Of a stretch of 64,000 bases of DNA, positions 34,072 through 45,400 are shown one piece after another. The stretch comes from JAEUWI01 sp942492815. Its GTDB lineage: Bacteria > Hydrogenedentota > Hydrogenedentia > Hydrogenedentales > JAEUWI01. Below the pieces are notes generated by a model, which saw only the letters and a list, made by a program, of their open reading frames with translations, ran no database searches and had not been told where the DNA came from. The number at the start of each line of letters is the position of its first letter. Position 1 is the first letter of the stretch. The stretch is from assembly GCA_942492815.1 (NCBI GenBank), contig OW818658.1, positions 4,278,001 through 4,342,000 on the forward strand, read 5' to 3'. Both the position numbers and the translations under genes were made by a program.

Positions 34072-35670
34072 ATGCCCGACACCCCGGTCGCCCTTCCCAT
34101 CGTTGTACATGTGGGCTTTGCGGGATCGCGCCTTCTCTATGATCCGAGTGACTATCCCGCCGTGGATGGGGAAAAGTTTCACCGCGCGGTCCAATTGCAC
34201 CTTGAAGCGCGACTACGGCAGCTTCCCCTCGATTTGGGAATGTCCCCCGCCCACTTCCTGTGCGGCATCTCTCAGATTGCGGCCGGGGGCGATTTCCTGT
34301 TCACGCGGAGTTGCCGCGATCTGGACATCCCCCAGCGCATTTATCTGTCGGAACGTCGCGCGGAATACCTGTCCGCGGTGGCATCGGATGCGACGCCCGA
34401 TTTCTCGGATGGAGAACGGGAGGAGGCGGAACACCTGCTGGGCTTTGGCCATGTGATCCAGGAGTGCGTCGTGAGCGATGCGCTGGAGCGGGAGGCGCGC
34501 TTTGAAGAGGTAAACCTGGAAATCGTGCGGGTGAGCGATGTGGTTCTCTGTCTGATGCGGGACGGAGCCGCGAGCGGCGCGGGCGGCACCACCGACCTGC
34601 TGGAGCGGGCGGAGCACCGAGGCAAACCGGGCCTGGAAATCCGCGTGTCGGTTCGCCACGGAGCGCCGCACTTTGAGGAGATCTGGCATCGTCGGGAGAG
34701 CTTCGTGCTCCCCGAGCTACCCCCAGACTTTGCCCTGGCCGAGAATACGCTTCGGGAGGCGAACAGCGCGCTCCCCTCGGTGTACGCCTACTCCGATGCG
34801 CTTTGGGCGGTCGCGATCCGGCAGGCCAAGCGCCTCCAGTCGCGCTTCACCTATGCCGCCGTCGTTATCCTCCTCACCCATGTCGCGGCGACGCTGGCCG
34901 CCGTAATCACGTTGAAATTTCACGCCTGGTGGACCGTGTCCCTGCTGGGTGGGGAAGTGCTACTGCTGATGGGCGGGCTGGCGATGCATGAGTACCTGCA
35001 CCACTCCCGATCCGCGCGCGTCTGGGCCATGTCCCGGCTGGTGGTGGAGATCTGCCGGACCTTTTCGGCCACAGGCGCGGTCCACACCTATCTGGATTAT
35101 CCTTTCCACCAGCCGATTCCCGAGGTATTTCGGCCGCTCCTGCGTACGCTCAATGTGCTCCATTTGCGCAGCACGCGCCCAAGGGCGAACGACCCCTGGC
35201 GACCAAAACGCGACGCCTATGTCGACGCCCATCTGGCGGGGACGAAAGGCCAGATAACCTACTACGCCGAGGCGCTGCCCAAAGCGCGACGCTCGCTGAA
35301 GCGATCACGCATGGCCTTCCTGGCTTTTTCGATGCTTGCCATCCTCGCCACCCTCGGCGAACTCTACGCCATCTGGTACGACGCCGAGGTCGGCCCCGAT
35401 ACCACCGGTCTATCCGGCCTGCTCGGCATGCTGGCCATCCTCCTGCCCGTCTTCGCGGTGGCGACCCTCTCCCTCGCATCGGCACGAGACGTGGAAGCCC
35501 GAGTGCATACCTACGAGGAAATGCTGGGCTTTCTCAACGAGCAGGTGGACCAACTCAACAGCGCGACTTCGGAGCGCGAATTTGTCCGGCTCATGCTGGA
35601 AACGGAGTCACGATTGCTCGGTGAAACGGCGAACTGGTATTCGCGGCGGTCGTTTACCGGCGTGGCGTAA
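34072..35670 (+). CDS. SLOG-like plus SLATT-like four-helix membrane protein (candidate conflict-system effector)
   Basis: The product is 532 aa. The start at 34072 has GGAGAA 5 nt before it; the frame runs further upstream into the glycosyltransferase gene. Residues 8-165 look like a Rossmann-type SLOG domain: IVVHVGFAGSRLL (10-22), GISQIAAGGD (65-74, like the GGAxGAD nucleotide loop), QRIYLSERRAEYL (88-100) and EIVRVSDVVLCLM (150-162). Helices at about 258-281 and 286-306, then a cytoplasmic helical part, then helices at about 413-435 and 446-470. The tail 471-532 (YEEMLGFLNEQVDQLNSA, ESRLLGETANWY) has the look of SLATT proteins, which end in long helices with a conserved Trp. SLOG-SLATT proteins are proposed pore-forming effectors triggered by nucleotide signals. 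No nucleotide cyclase lies beside it. Assignment is by pattern, not by search. Confidence 0.5.
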   Translation: MPDTPVALPIVVHVGFAGSRLLYDPSDYPAVDGEKFHRAVQLHLEARLRQLPLDLGMSPAHFLCGISQIAAGGDFLFTRSCRDLDIPQRIYLSERRAEYLSAVASDATPDFSDGEREEAEHLLGFGHVIQECVVSDALEREARFEEVNLEIVRVSDVVLCLMRDGAASGAGGTTDLLERAEHRGKPGLEIRVSVRHGAPHFEEIWHRRESFVLPELPPDFALAENTLREANSALPSVYAYSDALWAVAIRQAKRLQSRFTYAAVVILLTHVAATLAAVITLKFHAWWTVSLLGGEVLLLMGGLAMHEYLHHSRSARVWAMSRLVVEICRTFSATGAVHTYLDYPFHQPIPEVFRPLLRTLNVLHLRSTRPRANDPWRPKRDAYVDAHLAGTKGQITYYAEALPKARRSLKRSRMAFLAFSMLAILATLGELYAIWYDAEVGPDTTGLSGLLGMLAILLPVFAVATLSLASARDVEARVHTYEEMLGFLNEQVDQLNSATSEREFVRLMLETESRLLGETANWYSRRSFTGVA

Positions 35671-35738
35671 GGACTCGAAGGCATGGAACGGTCGACACCG
35701 CGTGCCGTCTCAACCGAGCAACATTAGACAGCCTCCCC

Positions 35739-38700
35739 CTACTCCATCGCCAGGTCCAGTTGCATCACGTCGCCGTCTGCGCCGTCCACTTCGATGATGG
35801 CCTGTGAGTCGCTGCCACTGATGAACGCGCCGGTCTCGTCTAGGGAGGAAGCGTCAATAAAGAGGGTGTAGACGCCGGGATCCAGACCTTCGATCACGTA
35901 GGCACCTCCCGGTTCGGCCATGGCTTGGGCACGAACCAGGCGCACTTCTTGAAAGAGATCCATTTCGCCCTTTTTCACGGCACCTTCCAGAACGCGGATC
36001 ATCACGTGTCTCTCTTCCGGACGCAGTCCGCGCACGGTGCCTTGAAGCGTCACGCCGCCCGCCAGTTCGAAGTCTATCTCGTTGGTTTGCGCGGCCTCCA
36101 GGGTCAGAGATTGGGTCTTTGAACGCTGGTTCAACTCGTCAAGACCGCCACGGGCGACGATACGCACCGGGCCTTCGGGGAGATTGTCGAAACGGTAGCG
36201 GCCTTCGCCGTCGAGACCGATCTGATCGGAGCCGGGTTCCGCCCCATCGAAAAAGACCAAAACGTGCCCTTTTGTCGCGGGCTGCCCATCGAGCAGCACT
36301 GTCCCCTCGATGCTTACCCCGTCGGCGGGCACGTCGAAGTCCAACGGTGTCACCTGGCCGTCTGCAACGACGACACCTTCGCGGTAGATACGGCGCCCGT
36401 TCAAGAAGTCCATAGGTGTGGGTGACTTCCCCGTCGATACCACGAGGGCAACTGTCCATGTGCCCGCGGGAACACCCTTCATCTTGTAGACGCCATTCTC
36501 GTCCGTACCCGCACCACCCATTGAGTTCTCGCCAAAAAGACCGCTGCTGGCAATCGAGACTCCTGCACCTTGGACCAGAAGCCCCCCGATGGTAACCTTG
36601 CCTGCTATGGATCCGCCTTCGCTTAAGACAATGCGCAACGACTCGTTCGCCACCGTGGCTTTGCTCGCCCCGACCGATCCGAACCCGTGGTCGGGATGAT
36701 AGGCGGTGATGACGCTAAGTTCCGGAATCAGCGAATCAATTTCGAAGGTTCCGTCTTCCTTGGAGCGGGCGACCTTGTTCCGCTCCATCCAATCCATCCA
36801 CAAACCATCATCAGCCGTTAGGTATCTTGCCGCCGTGTGTGGAAATGCGCTGAGAAGCAAGTACGCGCCCGACACCGGGGAGTCAGAACGGGTGATCACG
36901 GAACCCCTCGCGACGGCGCTGGGATCGAGTTCAATGACGAGATCGTTGGACGCTCCTCCCGCAAGGTTGACTTTCTCATATCGCATCTCCCTGCCGGGTG
37001 CGCGCACGATCACGGTGACACGACTCCCCCGAACATCCTTTCTCGAGAATTCCCCTTTCTCGTTCTCCACGGATTTGAAGAAACCGAATCCGCTCTCATG
37101 GAGCGCCGTCACGCTTCCTTCGGTGATCTGAAGGTCGAATTTTGTAATGGGTTCGCCGCTCTCCGCCGCGACGACTCGACCGTTTACGCCGGATCTTTTG
37201 ACGGCTGTCATCACAATTTCCATATTCTCGTCACCCGCTGTGGCGGAGACCCGCTGCTGGGTGCCGTAATCGCTGTGCTGGATATATGTCGAGAAACTTC
37301 CTTCGGGAATTCTCACGAGCCGAAAGCGGCCCTCGTCATCGGTGTAATCTTCGCGGGGATTGGGCCCGTCTACGCCGGTCAGTTGTACGAAGACTTCCTT
37401 GAGCGGCGTACCCGCTTCGTCCACCACCCGGCCCGCAACGACCAGGCCGTCCCCCGCGTAGACGATTTCGATGCCCGCGCGCTTTTCGCCCGGCACAACC
37501 TTGACTTCCGCATCGACTACCGCATCGCAAAACTGGTTTTCAGGTATCACGGAAATGCCGTGCGCACCAGGAAGGAGACCGGAGAGCAGGAATCGCCCAG
37601 CGCTGTCCGTCCTCGCGGACACCTGTTCCAAGTTGTGTCTGGGGTGGCGTAAGCGCGCCGTGACATCTCTTTCCGGCACGGGACGACCATCGAGGTCCAC
37701 GACGCGCCCTTCGATGATAGCCTCGGGACACAATCTCACCTCCAGCCCGCTCAGGCCCGCTTCGGTCAGCTCGTGCATTCCATTCTGCTCGGGCATCCAC
37801 ACTAGGCCGTCCTTCTTCGCCATTACATCCACGCGCTTGGATGGGGTGACATTCAGGAACGCAAAACTGCCGTCGGCGGCGGAGTCGGTATAGACGCGTG
37901 GCTCGGCCTTTTCGCCGACTATTCGCCGCATCTCTACAGTGGCGCCTTCTATCGGGTTGTCTTCGTGGTCCAGCACTACCCCGGAGATGGAGGGCCCGGC
38001 GTCTGTCGCCAGCATCGCCTCGGGGGGTGCGACAGCCACCGCGGCCTGGATGGATTCTGGCGCGAGAATCAGCGCGGCTTCGATTTCGGGCGATGGAGGA
38101 GGTGGCGGTGGAGTGGCGTCGAAATATTGCTGCTGAACGAAGACGAGGCCGGCTATTGCGATCACGGCGGCAGCTACAGCGATCTTCTTCACGGCGATCA
38201 ATCCTCCAATGGTTGCGGCGCTCTTCACCGCGGCTGCACCCGTTGTTCCGTTCCACGCGGCGCTTCCGGAGATACCGAGTTTTCCGAGTTCGGCCACGAC
38301 GGCATTGGGCAATGGCAGCGCGGGGACTTCTTCGAGCATGGCGGCGAGCGCTGTGGCCGCGACGGCGATGCCTTTGCCCCGCAAGTCTTCGCGAATGCGG
38401 TGGACGCCCTGGCTGACACGGCGTTTCACGGTGGCGACGGAGACCCCGAGTTCGCGGGCGATCTCGGGGTGGGATTTGCCGTCGAGAAAGCGCAGCACCA
38501 CAGGCAACCGCGTCTCTTCGTCGAGATTGGCGATGGCGGCGTCGATGTGCGCCGACACATCATCCCAGTGGGGCGTGATGCTTTTGGGCGCGTGGATGGC
38601 GTAGTCCGCCTCACGGGTCTTGCGGCGGAGATCCATTTTCAGGTGATCGAGGGCGCGGCGCGCGGCAACAGTGTGGAGCCAGCCTCCGACGGAAGGACGG

Positions 38701-38891
38701 ATGGGCGAGGAGACCTTGAACAGCTCGATAAAGCATTCCTGAGCGGCTTCTTCGGCAGCAGAGGCGTTGCGCAACACGCGCATGCAGGTGCTGTAGACCA
38801 TGGAGGAATGGCGGCGGACCAGTTCCGCAAGGGCGTCAGCGTCGCGGTGGCGGCACCATTGCTCGTGGAGGGTAATATCGGGCGTGGGCAT
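35739..38891 (-). CDS. ECF sigma factor fused through a TM helix to carboxypeptidase-regulatory-like repeats (second copy)
   Basis: The product is 1050 aa. Sigma region 2 about 10-85 (HSSMVYSTCMRVLRNASAAE, AQECFIELFKV, GWLHTVAARRALDHLK), region 4 about 120-175 (LPVVLRFLDGKSHPEIAREL, GVSVATVKRRVSQGVHRIRE). An Ala/Gly-rich linker leads to a single helix at about 233-252 (KIAVAAAVIAIAGLVFV), a proline run (TPPPPPPSPE), then about eight beta-sandwich repeats such as ISGVVLDHEDNPIEGATVEM, IEGRVVDLDGRPVPERDV, VAGRVVDEAGTPLKEV and IEGTVLLDGQPATKG. The order of parts equals that of the protein at 1705-5052, but the sequences are clearly diverged. The sigma domain would be held at the membrane. It converges with the SLOG/SLATT-like gene, 68 bp apart. 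Confidence 0.88.
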   Translation of the reverse strand: MPTPDITLHEQWCRHRDADALAELVRRHSSMVYSTCMRVLRNASAAEEAAQECFIELFKVSSPIRPSVGGWLHTVAARRALDHLKMDLRRKTREADYAIHAPKSITPHWDDVSAHIDAAIANLDEETRLPVVLRFLDGKSHPEIARELGVSVATVKRRVSQGVHRIREDLRGKGIAVAATALAAMLEEVPALPLPNAVVAELGKLGISGSAAWNGTTGAAAVKSAATIGGLIAVKKIAVAAAVIAIAGLVFVQQQYFDATPPPPPPSPEIEAALILAPESIQAAVAVAPPEAMLATDAGPSISGVVLDHEDNPIEGATVEMRRIVGEKAEPRVYTDSAADGSFAFLNVTPSKRVDVMAKKDGLVWMPEQNGMHELTEAGLSGLEVRLCPEAIIEGRVVDLDGRPVPERDVTARLRHPRHNLEQVSARTDSAGRFLLSGLLPGAHGISVIPENQFCDAVVDAEVKVVPGEKRAGIEIVYAGDGLVVAGRVVDEAGTPLKEVFVQLTGVDGPNPREDYTDDEGRFRLVRIPEGSFSTYIQHSDYGTQQRVSATAGDENMEIVMTAVKRSGVNGRVVAAESGEPITKFDLQITEGSVTALHESGFGFFKSVENEKGEFSRKDVRGSRVTVIVRAPGREMRYEKVNLAGGASNDLVIELDPSAVARGSVITRSDSPVSGAYLLLSAFPHTAARYLTADDGLWMDWMERNKVARSKEDGTFEIDSLIPELSVITAYHPDHGFGSVGASKATVANESLRIVLSEGGSIAGKVTIGGLLVQGAGVSIASSGLFGENSMGGAGTDENGVYKMKGVPAGTWTVALVVSTGKSPTPMDFLNGRRIYREGVVVADGQVTPLDFDVPADGVSIEGTVLLDGQPATKGHVLVFFDGAEPGSDQIGLDGEGRYRFDNLPEGPVRIVARGGLDELNQRSKTQSLTLEAAQTNEIDFELAGGVTLQGTVRGLRPEERHVMIRVLEGAVKKGEMDLFQEVRLVRAQAMAEPGGAYVIEGLDPGVYTLFIDASSLDETGAFISGSDSQAIIEVDGADGDVMQLDLAME

Positions 38892-39259
38892 GGGTTTGAT
38901 CCGGGTGGTGGCTTCGGTCGTGATTGCTGTGTATATATCGACACGAAAGGCCGGATCGGGTCAAGGGAAATATGGGGACGGACTCGCGCCACGTTACGTA
39001 TTCAAGCGGAGGCGGCGTTGGCCTTTCAGGTGGCCGGGTTGCGCAGCGGGATCGCCAAGGCGCGTGCCTGTCCCAGTGGATGGGTGGGGGGACTCGGTGC
39101 TGCCATACAACCGGTCTCCCTGCGTTGGATTTAACGCATTAGATTGAGTCATTTCACTCACAAGTCGCGAACCGCTGTTGGCGGGGGTTCGGAAAAGAAA
39201 CCGCCGGACTCAGGCTTCAGGCTGAAGAAGGTCGCGAATGGATATCGAGTGGGCTCTGA
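38892..39259. other. Upstream region of the second sigma fusion, no supportable gene
   Basis: About 370 bp, part of a 605-bp gap. Reading frames crossing it continue from antisense frames of the neighbouring genes and are not protein-like. It should hold the promoter of the sigma-fusion gene; I cannot define boxes with confidence. Confidence 0.45.
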
Positions 39260-39429
39260 CTGGTGGAAGTCCCTTCACCCACAAACTTCCCCCGCTGCGC
39301 TCCTCCGTTTGAAGGTGGCACCCGTGGGGCCTGGGGTTGACCGGGGTGGGCCTCGCCTGGTTGAAGTCCGTACACCCACAAACTCCGTCGCAAGCTCCTC
39401 CGTGTGTGGGTGGCACCCGTGGGGCCTGG
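39260..39429 (+). repeat. Two tandem copies of a structured 75-bp repeat
   Basis: Copy 1 is 39260-39334 and copy 2 is 39357-39429. Shared order: CTGGT-GAAGTCC, ACCCACAAACT, GCTCCTCCGT, GGTGGCACCCGTGGGGCCTGG (in part). In copy 2 CACCCACA (39373-39380) pairs with TGTGGGTG (39405-39412). A third, inverted copy is at 21261-21317. Confidence 0.75.
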
Positions 39430-39496
39430 CGGAGAGGATAAGCGCGGTTGTAGCGTTACTTGAGCGGGCCCGTGCGGCGGTACGTCCCCTTCGCTC

Positions 39497-42400
39497 TTAT
39501 TTCCGTTTGTCGTCTCCCATTCGCGCGATCGGGCCCGTGAAAAGACAGGCGACGAGTAACGCCAGGAGCACGAGGTCTCCCCTCCGGCTTTCGCCGCTTC
39601 TGGCGGTCTTTGCAGGGGCGGTGCAGCCTTCGTCGATGGGCTCTTCCACGTCTTCCGTGAGCATGGGATAGTTCGCGACGCGATAAATGCCCGCGACGAG
39701 GTTGATGTTCTCGTTTACGGTTGGGAAACCGGAGGCGGTGACGGTGACCTGCCAGGTCCCGGCCCGCAGTGCCGGGAATGCGACGCGCCCGTCGGTCGTT
39801 GTATTACCGCTCAATGTGGTTCCGCCGCTGACGATGGATACGCGTGCGTTGCGGATGCGGGCCTGGGATTCACCGTTGAATACGACGACCTCCAGCGCCG
39901 CCGCGGAGCTGGCGCCACCCGCACCGAGTGCGTTGGCCTGATCTACTTCGCCTTCAATGAGCGCCCCGAGCTCGACGGGATCTTCCGTGCCCCAATCGTT
40001 CCACTGGGCGCTGACGGAGCCGGCGCTCCGGTTGGCGATGGCCAGCCCTTCACCAATCCCACTGAAGTCGTTCCAGCCGTTTAGTCCGCTGCCCATGATC
40101 GGGTTTTCACCCAGAATAACATTCGGCAGGATGGCAATACCCGCGCCGCTGATGTTGATGAACTGGCACTGGCGCACGTGGGGCAGCACGCCATCAACGC
40201 TGATGCCCGTGGCAAGGTTCATGAGCACGCAGCCCTCAATCACGCCGGGGCTGGCACTCTGGGGGCCGAGGTTCCGATCTTCCACCACGATACCGGTGAG
40301 GTTCATGCCGAACTCGCCATTGAAGGTGCAGCCCGAGATGCGCACATTGCCGCCCGTGATAAAGAGCAGGGCCGTGTCGGCACCATCGGAACTCAGGGTC
40401 ACATCGCGCAAGATACTGCCAGCGGGCGCAATCACGGTGCCCACGATCTCCACGTCCGCATCGACCGCCGCGCGGACCACGAGTCCGGGCAGCAGGGTAA
40501 TGTCTTCGACGTATACGCCGCTGTCAACAAAGAGCTGATTGGCGCCCGAGGGAGCGGATTCCAGGCGCGCGAGGGCGTAGCCCAGACTTTGCCAAGGCTC
40601 CTCCAGCGTGCCGGCGGTGGAGGCGTCGACGCCATTGGGACTGACGTAGAAGGAGCGTACGGGCGTGGCGGCGTTCCGCGGGGAACCGCCTTCGAGGTAT
40701 TCTTCCAGATTGGTGAGGCCGTCGAGGTCCAGGTCGAGGTCCGCATCGTTGGCGCGAAGCGCAAGCTGATGGCGGTATTCAAAGCCGTCGGGCATCCCAT
40801 CGTTGTCCGAATCGGGATCGCCGTCGCTGCTGTTTGCGCACTGTTCCTTGCAGGCGGAGAGGCCGTCGCCGTCCGCGTCGATATCGTCGTTGGGCTCGCC
40901 GGTGCAGGTGGCGTCGCAGGGCGTGGCACAGGCGAGCACGGTGACCGTGCGCGTCACTTCATCGGCGGGGGTGCCGGTGCCATCGGAAACGTTGTAGCGC
41001 ACGGTGTAGGTCCCCGGGACGTCCGTGTTCACCGGGTTGTCGGTGACTATCGCATGGCCGATATCCGACTGACAACCATCCACGGCACTGGCCCCCGCAT
41101 CCTGGTAGTTGCCGCCACAGCCGACGGTGATCGCAGCCTGCCCGGTCAGGGTGATCCGGGGCGGATTCTGGCCTTCGACGGAGATGGTCCGGGTGAGGGT
41201 TGCCGCCACATTTCCGCTGGCGTCGACGGCGTCGTAGTGGCGGGTGTAGAGACCGATCGTGTTGGGGTCCACGTCCCCCGTGATAACCACCTCGGCGACC
41301 GCATCGCAGGCATCGTCGACGGTGGCGCCCAGCTCGGCATAGCCATCACCGCACTGAAGCGCGAGATCCGCCGCGCCCACCAGCGTCAGCACGGGGGGCG
41401 TGGTGTCTTCGACGGTGACGGTGCGGGTCACGGCGGTCGCCGCGTTGCCCTCGGCGTCCTCGGCCTGGTAGGTCAGGGTGTATTCACCGGTCTGATTGAT
41501 GTTGACCGATCCGATGACACTCACCGCCACCGCGCCGCCACAATCGTCACTGGCGGTCGCGCCGGGGTCACTGAAAACCTCGCCACAGGCGACGGTAAGG
41601 TTGGGGTCGCCGTTGATCACGATGACCGGCGCGGTGCGGTCTTCCACCGTAACGCTGCGCATTACCGCACTCGAGGTGTTGCCCGAACTGTCGGTCGCTG
41701 AATAAGAGAGCGTGTACTCGCCGGGTGCCGCACTGTCCACCGTTCCGCTGACTTGAACCGCAAGATCGCTTTCGCAGCCATCCTGCGCGGTGGCACCGGG
41801 ATCGCTGAAGGCTTCGCCGCAGCCCAGGACCAGGCTCTCCGCGCCGTTAAGGGTCACGGTGGGGGCGGTCGTATCCTCGACCACGACCGTGCGCGATACG
41901 GGCGCGGCGGCCAGCCCGGAGGAGTCGGAAACGGAATAGACTACCGTGTAAACGCCGGGTGCGGCACCGTCGAGGCTCGCCAGTGTAGCGCCCTGATCAT
42001 CCTGAAAGGTGGCAACGATCTGATTGTTGAGGTTCCCGTCGATATTGTCGGTGGCCGTTGCGCCGGGATCGTCGAAGGGCGCACCGCAGTCCAGCGTGAG
42101 TTCGGCGGCCCCGGTCAATTGAAGTACCGGCGGCGTGAAGTCGATGGGGGCGGGCCGGCTGAAGGGTGAGGTATTTCCGGAATCGTCGGTGGCAATAGCC
42201 GTGAGATAGCGTCCGTCGAATACGGCGAGATCCAGCGTCGCGCCGAAGGCACCGGTTTCGTCGGCCTCCAGGGTGATCAGAAAATCCTCGCCCTCATCGT
42301 CATCGTCCACGTAGCAGTCCACGCGGCTGTTGGGTGGCGCGCTACCGGCCAGGGGCGACACCGTGGCGATCTCGGGGCGGGAAACGTTTTCGTTGCCGCC

Positions 42401-45400
42401 TTCGAAGAGGCGGATTCCAAGCTCGCCATTACCGAAGATGGTATTGCCCAGCACGGTGTTGCGCGCGGTGGCATCGCCGACGATCCATACCCCGATACCC
42501 GCGTTGCCCGTGATGAGATTGGTCTCACCGCTCTCGTCACCGCCTACGCGATTGTCCGACGCCCCGGTGCTTATCAGAACGCCCGCGATCACATTGCCGC
42601 CCGCGGGGAGGCCATCCGCACCCTGGCCGATGGTGTTGCCAAGGATAAAGTTCTCCGACGTGTTCGCGCCGCTCAAGGCGATGCCGGCGTTCTGATTGGC
42701 CGCGATGTGGTTCCCTTCTCCGGCAATCGCGCCGCCAATGACATTGCCCGACGCGCCATCGGCGACAAGAATCCCGTGGATTCCCTGGCCCAGGGTCGTT
42801 TCGCCATCGGTTCCGATGCGACAATTGGTGATGCGATTCCCCGATGCGCCGCTCCCCGAGATCATGATTCCGTGCTCGGGAAAGTTGTGAATGCCAAGAC
42901 TCTTAATGTGATTTTCACCGGAGGTTAACGTCAGCCCGGAGCCACTTTCACCCAACAGGGAACCGTCGAGGATCAGGCCATCCATGCCGTCCAGCGTGAG
43001 CGCGCCCTCGCTGTCGCTGATGGCGGGCATGGGCGACTCAGGCTGAATCGCGCCCTCCACGGAGAAGCGGATGCTGTTGGGGCCCGCCATGGTGTTGGCT
43101 GCAACGATGGCCTCACGAAGCGACACAACCCCATCGGCCCCCGGCTCGGCAAGGAGCCGCGCAAAGGAGGACGTGTTGCCGTCGCTTGCATCGGTCAGCG
43201 TGTTCACCTCCAGTTCATCCAGATCCGCCCCGACGACCCGCACGAAAATCTCCCGCGAGTTCACCCCGCCGAGGCCGTTGTCCGCCACGCACTGGTAGTA
43301 GCCTTCGGAAGCGTGCTCGACGTCGGCGATGGAAAGCGCCTCCGTCTCGCTGCCCGACACCCCGTCGGCGTCCTCCAGCTCGGCGAATTCACCTTGGGCC
43401 GTCCTGAAACGCCACTGGAGACGGATCGTGGGCGATCCGGTCAAAGTCACCGGGAGCTCAAAATCATCCCTCTCCACCACCACCCGATCCGCCGGCGTCA
43501 TGGCAAATACCGGCGGCACGATCGTGATAGGGGCGCTGAACTCCGAAGTGTCCCCGGCACTGTCGGTTGCGGTCGACGTCAGGTTCGTGTTCACGTGGGG
43601 CGCAAGATTCAGGGCCACGGAAAAGTTGCCCTCCGCGTCCGTGGTCGTGGAGCCGATATACGTCTTTCCTTCTTCCCCGGCATCGGAGAAGATATCGACA
43701 AAGCTGTCCGGTGGTGCGGTGCCCGAAAAGGGCACAAAGGTTTCAATGACCGGCGGCGCGATTCCTTTGTTGGCGCCAAAGCTCAGGAGGATGCCTTTCT
43801 CCCCATTGTCGAATATGGAATTCAGCCGGATCTGGTTTTCGAAGGTGTTCGCGCCGTTGATCTCAATCCCGGAGAGCTCATTGTCGTAGACCTTGTTGCG
43901 CTCGGTTAGAGACACACCTCCCACGATATTGCCCGAGGTCCCGTCCACCATGAGCACGCCGCGGGTGCCGTTGCCGTGGATTTCATTGCCCAGAATGTGG
44001 TTGTCCGTGGAGTTGAGATCGTGGATTTCTACGCCCGTCACGGCATTACCGGATATATTGTTGCCTTCGCCGGGAACGCTCCCGCCGATAAAGTTACCGG
44101 TGGCTCCGTTCAAAAGAAAAACGCCAATTTCGCCGTTGCCGCTGATGTCGTTGCCGATAATCCTGTTGGCGCTGGTGCCGGAATCAAAGAGGACAACTCC
44201 ATCACTGCAATTCCCGGTCAGTTCGTTGCCCTCCCCGGCGTTCGGACCACCAATTATGTTTGCGGTGGCCCCGCCAAAGATGGCGACCCCGGAAAACCCG
44301 GTATTGGAAATGGTATTGCCGATCACCTCGTTTCCCTGCGTCCCGATGCCGGAAAGGGTTACGGCGTGTTCACGGCTCCGAATGATATTACCCCCGGCTC
44401 CGGCATCCCCCAGAATGTTGCCCTCTGCGCCAGCGGCGAATTTGACTCCCTCCTTCTCGCCTTGAATGGAATTCCCAAGAACCCGGTTCCCCGCGGTTCC
44501 ACCGCCGGCAATCTGGACCGCCGCCTCGAGGCTGAAATCGATTTGGTTGCCCAGGTCACTTCCCGCGCCACCGAGAATGTTTCCCGAGGCCCCCCCCAGA
44601 AAGGCCACGGAATTCACCACCGCACCGCTTCGTTCGAACCTGTCGACCAGCACATAGCCGCCACCTTCAACCGGCTCGATTCCCCACGCATGCCGATACC
44701 CGATTTTATTGCCGATGATGTGATTGCCGTCGGTCCCTACTCCCTCGACGACCACCCCGCTTTCGCCGCCCCGGGTCAGGGGGAACATTTCAAAGTCAAC
44801 CAGGCAGTAAGGCGGGTGGACGTACCGGCCGCATGGACTCATCCATTGGCTGCCCGTGATGAGGTTTCCGCCCGGCCCTTCTCCCCCAATTTCATTGTTG
44901 CTCGCGCCGCTCGAAATGCCCACGTTATTGCGCCAGTTCTGAAAGGAAGATTTCTTGCACATTTCGTCGCCGAGCTGTTTCAGACAGCCGTCGGTCAGGG
45001 GTTCGCGACCCGCCAGGACATCCGATATGCACGGCGGTATGGGAAGAATATCGCTCCCGATGAAATTGCCGATCACCCGATTCCCGCTGGTACCGGCCCC
45101 GGAAATATGAACCCCATCCATCCGGTTGTCCCCGATGAGGTTTCGCTCCAGCTTCTCCAAACCGCCTATCGTGTTATTGGAAGCACCATTGGCGATTAAC
45201 ACACCATGCCGCCGGTTGCCCTCTGGACTCAACGCCATCAATCCTATGTAGCAGGCGCGGACGACATTATTCGTTGCTCCGGGTCCGGTGATTACGACGC
45301 CGTCCTGGGGGAAGTTGACGATCTGAAAGCCCTGGATGAGATTGCCCGCGGACTCCACGCGAAAACCGCAAGCCTGGGCATAGCCGGGGCTGCCGGTGTC

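Noticed and set aside
34072..35670. Calling the SLOG/SLATT-like gene a proven anti-phage system
   Set aside because: Only sequence resemblance supports it, with no cyclase partner or other defence genes beside it.
39144..39671. 175-codon plus-strand frame covering the structured repeat
   Set aside because: It runs over two non-coding repeat copies and into the antisense of the surface protein; no ribosome site.
43976..45199. 407-codon plus-strand frame inside the giant surface protein gene
   Set aside because: It is antisense to beta-helix repeats, whose regular codons keep all frames open.
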